Source: Plasmopara viticola | Taxonomy: Eukaryota > Oomycota > Peronosporomycetes > Peronosporales > Peronosporaceae | Assembly (NCBI GenBank): GCA_001695595.3 | Contig: MBPM02000003.1 | Coordinates: 806,001-870,000 of the forward strand | Direction: 5' to 3' | Length of the DNA stretch: 64,000 nucleotides | Shown: piece by piece, positions 33,201-43,300 of the stretch | How positions within the stretch are numbered: the stretch's first letter is position 1 | Layout: the number at the start of each line of letters is the position of its first letter | The notes under the pieces: model-generated | What the model saw: only the letters and a program-made list of their open reading frames with translations | What the model was told of the DNA's origin: nothing | Database searches by the model: none | Made by a program: the position numbers and the translations under genes

Positions 33201-36017
33201 TTCTTGCCAACGACGACTCCAGATCCAGCAATGATTTTAACGATGGATACAAAGGCGAAAGCCGAGATGTCAGTGTACAGTTAATAAACGCAACTAGTGA
33301 TAAGACCGACTATGATCGTCACGAAACTCTTAAGACTTTGGGCAGGACGATCGAAAAGCTGCTCGATGAGGAAAATTCAATGCCATGGGATCCTTTTGCG
33401 ATAGATATCAGTGGCATCGAAGCTTTGACTGCTGATTTGTCAAGATCGACTGATAAATTAACGCACGATATTCTTGGACAAAAACTTGGGGTAGATCCAA
33501 ATTTGCTTACAGCAAACGCCCACTTGTTGCAAAATGCGCATCGTGTAAACCAATATCGTCTTCATCTTGATAGTGCAGTTGCGGCTGCACTTGCACATCC
33601 ATCTTGTTCAGGTGGTCGTTACTTATCGTCGGAAGATGAGCAAATTGAGCAAGTGCTACAAAAGTGCTTGGCTGCAGTGTTTACATCCGATGACACGCTT
33701 ACCGAGGCAGAAATTCGGGTATGAATTGTCTTGTGTATTTGCTCTGCTTATAGTAGTAATTTGTTTTTGGATTTTAGGCTTGCGAGGCACATTTCAAAAG
33801 CGCCCACGCACGTGAACTGTTTGTTTTGATTTTAATGCAGCCCAATAATCAGTACGTTGAAAGCGTGAGTGGGTCTCCTAAAGCAAGTGGTACAAGGACT
33901 TCTTCAGCATGGTACAATCCAAAGGGCTCTGGAAGTTACATTGGTGCAGCTGGGTTTCGATTGCTCGCGAGGTTGACATCGGCGTTATTGAAGCAATGTG
34001 CGGTCCAGGAAGACTACTCGACAGCTCGTGGGATTCTTCAAGTCGCTCCTCAGTACTATCACTATGTAGAGGACAAGCACAGCGGTATCGGATTCGGTAC
34101 GCTCCTTGATAGATATGTATCGAATGAAAGTGGCAATCTTACAAGCACTTGCCGTTATTTAATAATTCGACAGCAAAAAAGGAGTATCTCGTGGCGCCCT
34201 TGCGATTGCTGCCAATTTGTCGATCACTAGATTTATGGCAACACGCATTTATCTGCGAGCTTGACGACATGAACCTCGCAGACCCGACCGGGTTTGATGA
34301 AGAAGGTGTGGATACTGTGGGTGATGAAGTCTTTTTTTCCGTGATTGGAAGTTTGATGTACGATATGCTCAATTTTGAAGTGCCACTTCAAAAAGTCCAG
34401 ACCTTTGTGAATGTCATGTGCTCAACATATCAAAAAGAGAAACACTTGTTGGACACTTTGAAGCAGCTCGCAGTGAATGTGTACCGTGCTCTCGACATGT
34501 CTAAAGATATCAAACCGTCTCCACTTAAAGGTGCTATTGAATCCAGGATCAGCGCAAGAGCAGTTGACAAGGCAACTTCTACTCTGACATTGAAGCCCAA
34601 GCTTGCTTCCGCCTCTGATTCCTCTACGGAAAGGAATGTGTTCGCTGAGAGTCCAATGTTATCGCGCGAGTACGATTTGAACACGGTCATTCGGCGCAAA
34701 ATATCGGTCCGTGAGACGCCTTTTTTAGTCCAGGCAAAAAACGGATATCTAAACGATGATTGCAAAAGCATTAACAATCAGCAGGGGGCAGATTGGAGGA
34801 GTATGACACCTCCTACGCGTCGAAGGAAGTCTAGTGCTGTGTACCCCAGTGCAGTGTTGGCAAGCACAAGCTCACCCGTTTTGTGTTTGGCCACCAATGA
34901 CTTCCGTGCAGCTTGTGGAATGGCCGACGCACGTGTGAGCGTTGTTGATATCGATCCATCTGAAGAGCAAGAGGGCATTCGACTTGAGGGTCATAGTGAC
35001 GCCGTGGTCGCTATACAGATGCGGGGAAATGTGCTTGTTTCTGGATCTCGGGATCATACAATCCGTGCATGGGACCTGCGTGCAACTCCGAAAAAGCGAA
35101 GCATGTTTGCCTTCTTCTCCGTGTTGTCCAATACTAGCAACACTCTGTCGTCGACGGAAAACTATGAGGTCGATGGAGCATCAGTCTCGAAGCGAAGCCT
35201 CGTCATGCGCGGGCATTTGGGTGCAATTACCTGCATGGAACTCGGGCATCAGTTTGGAGCTGGTCGCTCTTTGTTAGCTTCTGGCTCTGACGACGGCACG
35301 GCTCGGCTTTGGGAGACAACAAAAGAGAGTAGTGTGGCGCTGCTAAGTGATCGCAAGGTGATCAGCAAGCCAGTCGATAATGGCGGAGTTAGCTGTCTTC
35401 GCTTGCTATCAAGTGACGATGATCTGGCGATAGGTTATCGCTGTCGAACAGTGCAAATTTGGGATCTTGCAGTGTGTAAATTAAAAATAAGTGTTGAAGC
35501 TCATCGAGCAGGCGTACGTGACTTGCAAGTATCAGGCAATCGACTCGTGACTGCGGCAAATGACCGCGTCGTGAAGATTTGGGATACATCATTTCGCGGG
35601 ATTGGAGGCACACTGCAAGCTACACAAGAACTTCGTGGACATGGTGGTCCTGTCCAATGTGTAAGTCTGGGGGGTCCAGTAGATCCTACAATTTGTACGG
35701 GTGCCGCCGATGGTCTTGTTCGAGTGTGGGATCTTCGATACGTCCAGCGCGGGCCACGATTAGTTTTGCGTGGTCACATAGGTCCAGTGATGCGTCTGCA
35801 GCGTGATTTTACGAAGCTTGTATCAGGAGGTGAAGATGGATGGCTTCGAGTTTGGGATATGCACTCAGGTTCATGTTTGCGTGAGAAGCAGGCACACTCT
35901 TCGGGCCTAAGCTGTCTTGAAATGCATGATTCACTCGTGTATTCTGGCTCCTGGGATGGCTCGGTGCGTGTGTGGGATATTGAAAACGTCAACAGTACGG
36001 ATCAAGCTACGGTATAG
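30224..36017 (+). CDS. C2-DENN-WD40 protein (SCD1-like Rab regulator), about 1780 aa
   Basis: DENN proteins act as Rab exchange factors; plant SCD1 joins DENN with eight WD40 repeats. Hand-built exons: 30224-30289, 30397-30556, 30627-30794, 30873-31081, 31148-31280, 31341-33718, 33778-34130, 34131-36017. Exons 3-6 begin with a C2-like fold (VIVGTLRVR ... LPEGQEVEQWYPL ... LRVSLCFDPNG). The tripartite DENN region follows (PTKIEWFCFPGG, FVLVGGDDGLCRSYVICLVVY, IYLVTLVLCEYRILIHS, HPYVPILP, PLPYILGIHT). A helical linker leads to eight WD-type repeats ending SGSWDGSVRVWD. At 34130 the frame jumps by one base (NES/WQSYKHLPLF), so either a mis-seen intron or a frameshift breaks the last exon pair. 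The exon 2/3 donor is weak. Confidence 0.83.
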
Positions 36018-37411
36018 TTATGTTGCCTCAATTTTTATTGACTAGTCGCAAGACGTGAGATGGAGCTGCAGAATCATGAAAATTCATATTTATTTACTGT
36101 CGGTCGTATGTTCAGTGATTCTTTACGGGATTGACAACAAAGCTTTATTCTCCCATCATTCTTGTCAGTCGTTGACGCATTTTCTTCCGGGATAAAGGTG
36201 TTGTACATGACAGTGTGATCAAGGAAAACATCTGCTTGTTTTCTTTTGTTTTAAAGTTGAATGACGGGTGACTCGAAATTGTATTTTGACATGAAGACAG
36301 AAAGAGGCGCAAGAAATGGTCACAGCCATGACAATTTTCTTGAAATGAGCAAAGATTGCTTAGATTCGAGACGCTCTTTGGTTTAATACTTTGGTCGAGA
36401 ATTTAATTAGACGTTTGGCGATTTACAATTTCTAAATCTCTCACAGCGCCTCAAAACCCTGACTTCAGAGTCTGAGCGAGAAATTTTGCCATGAACGTCA
36501 AACTATAACTTCTATATGGCTCGTTGTGGTGTTTGTAATAATTGCCGTCGACTTATTGTCATTCCTCGAGTGCGATGCCACATGCTCTTGTCTTTATGCG
36601 CGAGCCTTAGACAGTATTCACTTCTCCCAGAACAGTGAAAGTACAATGGCTTTTTCGAATGTACGAACATAAGTATTAATTTGGGTCGAGCTCGGCCGCT
36701 TTTGGATTAAGACGCAAATATCATCAAGAATCAAGCGACATGCACCGTGTGAAAAGTTAACGCGATCTTCAGAATGAGCACTAAAATTGCCTTTCCTGTT
36801 ATGCAGAGTATATATCAAGCGCAGATTGCAGCTTTTGAACGAGAGCTCGAGACTATTCGAGCATCGAATCGGTTAGCTTGTTTTTTACCGAAAAACTTAG
36901 CTCGGACACAGGCGGCGCTTTGCTTTTTGTTGTTGTAGTGATGGTAATGTTCAATGCCAAGAAAACGAGCATTCGAAAGCTATTATTTTTTTTAAAGAAA
37001 AGAAAAGATTTCAGTACGTCGCTGGGAGACACTCGCGAAACAGCTTAAGCAGGACGACACGTTGCAGTCCTGATCCAGTTGTATTTGCCTCACTCCGTCA
37101 CTGTATCAGGCGAGTAATTGCTAACAAATTGCAAAGTCGACCGCTTAGTTTAAAGACAACAAGTAAGTATGTCTCTTGTACTCGCGACATTGACAAATGA
37201 TCACCTAGCACGCTTCTATTTACATTGAGCCAAAGTGAGAGCTCTGTGCCGTGGCACGCCATACAGGAGCATCAAACTCGCTAGTCGTTAGCTCTGACGG
37301 GGATGAGTAGACAGAAACAAATTCATGTTACTTTGATTGTATTTAGAGTGTATTATGATGGTCCCCTTTTTCCTTTTGAAAGGTTTTCTATGTAATCGTC
37401 TGTGTGTGTCG
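36018..37411. other. Intergenic stretch with one doubtful small gene
   Basis: About 1.4 kb, mostly AT-rich. At 36774 an ATG opens a 33-codon coiled-coil-like segment (QIAAFERELETIRASN). About 190 nt on, after a plausible acceptor at 37010, a piece reads RRWETLAKQLKQDDTLQS then stop (ending near 37070). The phases do not join simply, so no gene is annotated. Confidence 0.4.
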
Positions 37412-37894
37412 TCACATGGGCGAGCGCGATGCAATTAGCGTCATGGCGGCAGCTCGTGGAATCCGCAATGATTTTTGCAAGTTAGTAAGGCATTGTTCGT
37501 GCAAATAGTCGCGAAGAAGCGTCTTGAGCGAGCGGCAAGCAAATTGGTAAAGCTTCTGATAGCTCTCAGGCTGCGAAGTGAGGTGCTCGGACGCCACGTG
37601 GAACTCCTGAAGGCACAAGTTGAGCCAGAGATCATCATCGTGGCTCATACGGTACCACGAGCGGCATACACTCCGGGCTGAACATAGCGATGGTCCATCT
37701 AAAAAGCTAAGCACCACATAGACATTTTCGTCGCAAGTAAAGTCCAAGAGACTCCGCGACTCCGCTGCAGGAATGTCGCGTGGACTTACCGAGCGCAGCC
37801 ATTCAGCGACATGACGCGCTTCAGGTGACAAGGTGCCACCCACGGGGGCTACTAATGGATGGAGGATAATTGCGCGAGAGGCAGGAAGGGACAT
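37412..37894 (-). CDS. F-box domain protein, 160 aa
   Basis: F-box proteins link substrates to SCF ubiquitin ligases through Skp1. Residues about 54-95 fit an F-box: DENVYVVLSFLDGPSLCSARSVCRSWYRM, with the conserved Leu-Ser-Phe-Leu, the Cys-Arg-x-Trp pair and then DDDLWLNLCLQEF. The rest is helical with no WD40, LRR or Kelch substrate domain, so the substrate part is missing or cryptic. Single exon, real ATG. Divergent from the DOT1-like gene with 140 bp between the starts, and an Inr+FPR-like element lies 62-74 nt upstream on this strand. Confidence 0.85.
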   Translation of the reverse strand: MSLPASRAIILHPLVAPVGGTLSPEARHVAEWLRSVSPRDIPAAESRSLLDFTCDENVYVVLSFLDGPSLCSARSVCRSWYRMSHDDDLWLNLCLQEFHVASEHLTSQPESYQKLYQFACRSLKTLLRDYLHEQCLTNLQKSLRIPRAAAMTLIASRSPM

Positions 37895-37955
37895 GGCTTA
37901 GGAAGGCGGAGAGAAAAGTACTTGAGATGCGCAACGGACGTCGAAGTTGAATGCT

Positions 37956-37968
37956 ATTTGAAGAATGA
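37956..37968 (-). promoter_or_regulatory. Inr + FPR core promoter for the F-box gene
   Basis: On the minus strand the sequence is TCATTCTTCAAAT. The known oomycete supra-motif is TCATTYYNCAWTTTNYY; the match is complete save one position over the 13 nt. It lies 62-74 nt upstream of the F-box ATG, inside the 140-bp divergent promoter. Confidence 0.55.
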
Positions 37969-38034
37969 TGTGTTATCCTTAAACTGGTGATGTGCTGCAC
38001 ATCATTTATAATAGTCGTATCGTGAACAACAATT

Positions 38035-39264
38035 ATGGCGGTCATATCGCCACAGCCTACAGCGGGTCCATTCCTATCCCCCTCACGCGGCGACGCTATT
38101 GAGAAATGCTCTCTACCATCGACCGCAAACGTCAATGATGATCAAGTCGAAAATATTGAAAGTGCGTCTTCTATTGGCCACAAACGCAAAAATTCTAGTC
38201 TCAAGCCAAGTAGCAGTACCCCCACGCCAATTGCTCTTAGAAAAAGAGCGCGCTTATCGATCGGTACACCTGGAAAAGTGACGCCATTGGCGGATGCTCG
38301 TGAGCGGGAAATCAAACGGACGTTTACAGAGCACGAAGTGTCCGAAGTATACAAAGTGATTCGTAAACAGACGGGGAGTTTGGGTGGAAACGCAGCCGGT
38401 GGCGCCATTTACGGGGAAATTACCCAAGCCTCTTTTCAGCGCGTTGTCGACTATTTAAAGAAATATTGCGAATTGTCCAAAGGCAGCCGCTTTATTGATG
38501 TGGGATCGGGACTGGGCAAACCTAATTTGCACGTGGCGGTGGACCCTGGCGTACAGGTCTCGTACGGCATTGAGCTCGAAGAGCTACGTTGGCACCTCTC
38601 TTTGCATAATCTACGCAGTGTGCTATCGCTTGACTCTCAGCGCTTAAAGCCGCTGTCGACGGTCTTCACAGCAGGGGACATCACCCACGCCCACACGTTC
38701 GAACCATTTTCTCACGTTTATAGTTTTGACGTCGGGTTTCCACCCGACGTGATGGACAAAATGGCCGAAATGTTTAATCGTAGTACGGCCAAGTATTACG
38801 CCAGCTTTCATACACCACGGAAAGTGATGGATTTGTATGGGTTTGCCGTTGAAAATATTGGACGAGTAGCAACGTCTATGGCGGGATCGAGTGAAGGCCA
38901 TCAGTGTTATTTTTATCGACGTGTAGCCTCGACTGACGAAGAGAAGAAGGTCAAAAGCAAAGATGACGACATCAAGGTCGTGTCACCTAGCAATAGCATC
39001 AATGGTTCGATGGCTGTGGATCCTCTTTTTAGCAAAGGCATTGACTTGTTAAATAGAGGTCGTGAAGGAATGATCGAATGGGTCATTGACTTTTTCGGCC
39101 AAGCGAACGCAGGACGGACTCGTCGCCAGAAGCGCGAGTTACGTGAACACCCGATAGAATCGTACTATCCCACGGTCAAGTCACACGTAGCAGTGACAAC
39201 GAAGGGGTCAGCACAGAACGATACTGTAAAGATGACAAAGCGCAAGGTTAATCTTCGTGTGTAG
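38035..39264 (+). CDS. DOT1-like histone H3 lysine methyltransferase
   Basis: DOT1 enzymes methylate H3 Lys79 (or its equivalent) in the nucleosome core without a SET domain. After a basic Ser/Pro-rich N-terminus (about 90 aa, with RKRARLS), the product has the DOT1 entry YGEITQASFQRVVDYLKKY. SAM motif I follows near residue 154 (FIDVGSGLGKPNLHVAV), then the YGIELEELRWHLS acidic loop. The FSHVYSFDVGFPPDVMDKMAEMF segment is next, with Asp-Val-Gly-Phe in place of the usual Asn-Asn-x-x-Phe. It ends KYYASFHTPRKV. The C-terminal 120 residues are basic and may hold DNA or nucleosomes. Single exon, 409 aa. Loss of the Asn-Asn pair means the exact target is open. Confidence 0.85.
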   Translation: MAVISPQPTAGPFLSPSRGDAIEKCSLPSTANVNDDQVENIESASSIGHKRKNSSLKPSSSTPTPIALRKRARLSIGTPGKVTPLADAREREIKRTFTEHEVSEVYKVIRKQTGSLGGNAAGGAIYGEITQASFQRVVDYLKKYCELSKGSRFIDVGSGLGKPNLHVAVDPGVQVSYGIELEELRWHLSLHNLRSVLSLDSQRLKPLSTVFTAGDITHAHTFEPFSHVYSFDVGFPPDVMDKMAEMFNRSTAKYYASFHTPRKVMDLYGFAVENIGRVATSMAGSSEGHQCYFYRRVASTDEEKKVKSKDDDIKVVSPSNSINGSMAVDPLFSKGIDLLNRGREGMIEWVIDFFGQANAGRTRRQKRELREHPIESYYPTVKSHVAVTTKGSAQNDTVKMTKRKVNLRV

Positions 39265-39426
39265 GCTTTCGTGTCGGAGATTTTGATGGCTTGTGCTACT
39301 GGCGTCTATTCTGCCTGCTCTATAGCTTATACGGCAAGAAAGTATAGAATGCACGATGTGGTGTTGGGGTTTATCTACCGGGTTGATGTAAATACATTTA
39401 TGCACATAAGGACGCTCGATTGCCTT

Positions 39427-40140
39427 CTATTGGACACGCTCGTCCGTAGCTCCAATGGATTCAACAAACAGCTTCTTCTGTAGCGGAGAGAAGATGTCGG
39501 CACCTGCTTGAATACAAGATATCAAATAGCTCACGTCTTTGCTATCAAAACGTTCCTCTTGACGATATTGATCCAGCTCGTCGCCAAAGACAGTCGTAAA
39601 CTCCTCCATGTACAACTGATTAAATTCCTCTTGCAAGGCCTTTTCTTCGTGTAATTCCACATTGTTGGCAAGGTGCTCCTTCAAATCACGCTCAGCCAAC
39701 GCCAGCAGCTTGTGACTTGCTTGAGCCGACTTGCGTACGACGCCAAGACGCGCGTACTTTTTGACAGCGTCTTCGACTTCATCTCCAGCCGCCACGAGGT
39801 CGTGGAGCAGTAATGTCGTGGCCGCGTCGTCCTCTTCGTCTTCCATGGCTTCAACTTCACCATGTTCGTCTTCTTTACTGTGTTCAAATGCGTTCTTAAG
39901 CGTCTTTTGTAGCTTACACAGCGTACCAGATGCCTCTAGACTCTTGGCAATGAGCTCGGCACAGCGCATGCCCTTGTCCGTAGCTGCAGCCAGCACTTCC
40001 TGCTTCGTCTCACTGTCGTCCACCCCTGTAGCCGAGACATCACACAAGTTGGTAGTGCATCTGAAATTCTCTTCACTCAGTGCCTGAAGCAGATGGTCCC
40101 AGCGCTTGAGTTGCGCAGCTTTAGCGCCACTGTCGACCAT
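39427..40140 (-). CDS. Rsa3-domain ribosome-assembly-type protein, 237 aa
   Basis: The last 60 residues, FNQLYMEEFTTVFGDELDQYR followed by ISCIQAGADIFSPLQKKLF, match the Rsa3 domain (FxxxYlxxvtxeFgdDLdxlR ... LixaLxxGaxlFs). In yeast Rsa3 this domain belongs to a nucleolar 60S assembly factor. The upstream part is helical, acidic in the middle (MEDEEDDAA) and not otherwise recognised; yeast Rsa3 lacks this length. The open frame runs further upstream only from a TTG; the ATG at 40140 sits in a good AACCATGG context. Divergent from the NTE gene, 172 bp apart. Confidence 0.75.
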   Translation of the reverse strand: MVDSGAKAAQLKRWDHLLQALSEENFRCTTNLCDVSATGVDDSETKQEVLAAATDKGMRCAELIAKSLEASGTLCKLQKTLKNAFEHSKEDEHGEVEAMEDEEDDAATTLLLHDLVAAGDEVEDAVKKYARLGVVRKSAQASHKLLALAERDLKEHLANNVELHEEKALQEEFNQLYMEEFTTVFGDELDQYRQEERFDSKDVSYLISCIQAGADIFSPLQKKLFVESIGATDERVQ

Positions 40141-40312
40141 GGTTGACTGGCTAAAAGGTAGTCTTTGCATCAAAATGTCATTAAAGAAAAAGTCATTCAA
40201 CCAAGGTTCTGACTTCCCTCGACTAAAAACCACCAAGTCTTAAAAAGTCGTTGAAAGACAACTTTCTGGCTAGGAGCACCATCGCCGCATTGTCTTCTTC
40301 CAGAGTGCGCGA

Positions 40313-43300
40313 ATGACGCAGTTCTCCGAACTCTGGGCGTGGCTACGACTGCGAGTCGCTGCATTCACGCACTTGAACGCCACTCGTTGGGCCGCTGACT
40401 TTCGCGGACACGTCGAGGAACAGAATCCATACGCAGTCGGTGGTGTCGCAACGTTAGTGGCTATGGCGCTGGCCTTTGGCGTATTGTTTCTATGGGTGGC
40501 ATCCCGCCAAGTACGACCACGCAAGACGCCGCGAACGAGCGACAAGCGACCGCCCTCCCCGACGTCCAAGCGATTTCGCCATAACTCCAGACACTCGAAA
40601 TCCCTCTCGGATCTAATGCAAGCGGAACGCTTCCGGATCGAAGAGGACCGGCTGTCCGAAGTCGATGACCACATTACATTTCCACACGAACTTCGTCAAA
40701 AGTGCGGCCCCGAGAATCTCAAATTCATCTACGATACGCTTTCCAAGGTCTTTTCCTTCCTCCGGGGTGAATTTGTCGAACCGCTAGCACGGGAATTACA
40801 AATTGTCCACTTGAACAAAGACGAGTGTATTTTTAACCAAGGTGAGTTGGATGGATCCATCTGGCTCGTTGTCAATGGCTCGGCAACATTAACAATCCAT
40901 GGCGAGAGTCCAGATCAAAGGTTTTCAAAAATCCTGGGACGCGGTGATACCTTGACGTCGTCTTTGCCACTATTGACGGTCTTGGTCAACGAGTTGCACG
41001 ATGGCAATTGTGTTGCGCCAATGCAAAAAGTCTGTGGCAACTTGTCTGCACGCGCTCTAGAGGACAAGACGCGACTGTTTCAAATCCCCCCGCGCGCAAT
41101 TCAATACGTGCTTGCGAAATACCCAGCAGCATTCTTCCGTGTGGCTCAAGCGGCACTCAGTCAAGTGGAAAAGATTACGAGCAAATCGTTGATTGATCAC
41201 TTTGGTCTATCGTCCAAGATTATTCGAGTCGCTCCGCTTGTACCTCCAGAAAAGATTCAATCTCTCGAGATTGGGACTCAAGACAATCGGATGGTTGATT
41301 GTATTGCCGATGCCATTGGCTTGGAAGACACTGAGGTGCGATCGGAACTGGCAAGTTGTGTTGAGGTGATAAAGCGTGCATCGAAGCAGACGCTTCGTGA
41401 GACGAACGTAGGGACAAGTGCGTTGGGTGTATACATTGTGCTGGAAGGATCGGTGAGTGTTCAGGTTGCCATTGCGTCACAGGAATATACCGAGCTGTAT
41501 CAGGCTACAATCGGGTGTCAAGTTGGTCTCGCAACGTGTTTTGTAGGCTCCCACTACCACGCAACACGCAACGTGTGTCTAGAAGACACGACATTGTTTT
41601 GGATCCCTGATACATTCTTTGGCAAGATCTTGCCAATCCATTCCGTTGCTGTCAAGTCTACCCGTCATTTATTGGAACAATACTCGGATCTTGTCTGTAT
41701 GGCTGATACGTCGTTCGATTGGCTCCATTTGCACAGTGGCGAGAGTCTCTTTGAACGTGGAGATCGATGTGACTCTGTGTTTACAGTGATTAGCGGTCGA
41801 TTACGAGCTGTGCAAGTCCATGCACAGCGTGGCAAGGAAGTAGAGACAACAAACGAGTTTGTGCGAGGTGCAACGTTAGGTGCGATGGATATGCTCGCCG
41901 CCGGTGCGAGCAACTCGTCCGTCTTTGCCATTCGTGATTCACAGATTGCCCAAATGTCACGAAACGTTTTTGATTGTGTCGTCAGCAAACACCCGTCCGT
42001 GCTGATCCACTTTACGAAAAACCTGGCCCGTCGATTGCCAACTTCTCGTGCAGACGCATTAAAGGCCGACGCAAGTGGTGGCAAGTCACGGAGTAATTAC
42101 CTACTCTCACTTGGCTCGACTTCCACGACGAATGACGGACAGAAGACGGGCAGCAACTTGCCGCTTGGTACTGTGGCCGTGCTTTCGCTCACGAAAATGA
42201 CCAAGATCCAAACATTCTGTTCGTACTTGGAACTGTCATTAAAGACACTTGCTACGGTCGAAACCGTGTCGTCCCAAAAAGCCAAGGCGTTTCTAGGCGA
42301 GCAGTGGATTAGCGACTCACGTGTCGCACGAGCGAACTTAACGGCATGGATGGGTGATTTAGAGAGTACAAATGAACTGGTCATTTACGAAGCCGATCCA
42401 CACTTGACGGCGTGGACAAAGCTGTGTCTACGGCAAGCGGATCGCATTCTACTGCTCATTTCCGACACACATCCTCAACAGGCGTTTGTGAGCGACATGG
42501 TGTCGATCTTGGAAGATGCGTGGGATAAACGAGACGCAGAGATTAACGTAGTGCGTATTCGTGAACAAGAGTGGACGCTGACAGCCCTCGAAGCTGCTGT
42601 CAAACAGGAAGCGAATGGTTCTTCCCGGTCATATGCGCTGAAAAAGAGACTTCGTTTGCAGATGGACGGGCCGTTGTTGCCACGATTTATTCTCCCAATG
42701 GAAAAGTACGAGTGGATCAGTGGCTTCCACAACGTGCAAGTGCCGTTTGAAGAACATCGTGCGGATTTCATGCGCCTCAGCCGGCTCATTACGGGCAATG
42801 CCGTCGGTCTAGTCCTTGGTGGGGGAGGTGCACGAGGATTGGCTCATATTGGCGTGTTGCGAGCGCTCCAAGAGTGTGGTATCCATGTCGATGTCGTGGG
42901 CGGGACAAGCATTGGCGCATTTATCGGTGGCATCTACGCCATGCATCCCAATCGCCTCGATTTGGTGGAATCCAAGGTACGACAGCTCTCGACGCGTCTC
43001 AGCAGCATCTTTGAAAAGCTGTGTGACCTGACGCTGCCGATTGCCTCGTTCTTCAACGGCACGCGCTTTAATCAGAGCATTCGCGCCCTCTTTTACGACT
43101 TGTCGATTGAAGATTTCATGCTCAACTACTTTTGCGTGTCGACGGACATTGCAAAGTCGCGAATGAGTGTCCACCGGAATGGACTTGCGTGGAAGTACGT
43201 GCGCGCGTCCATGAGTTTGCAAGGGTATTTTCCACCGATCTCAGAGGACGGGTCGTTGCTCTTGGATGGTGGCTACATGAACAACCTGCCGGCGGATGTC

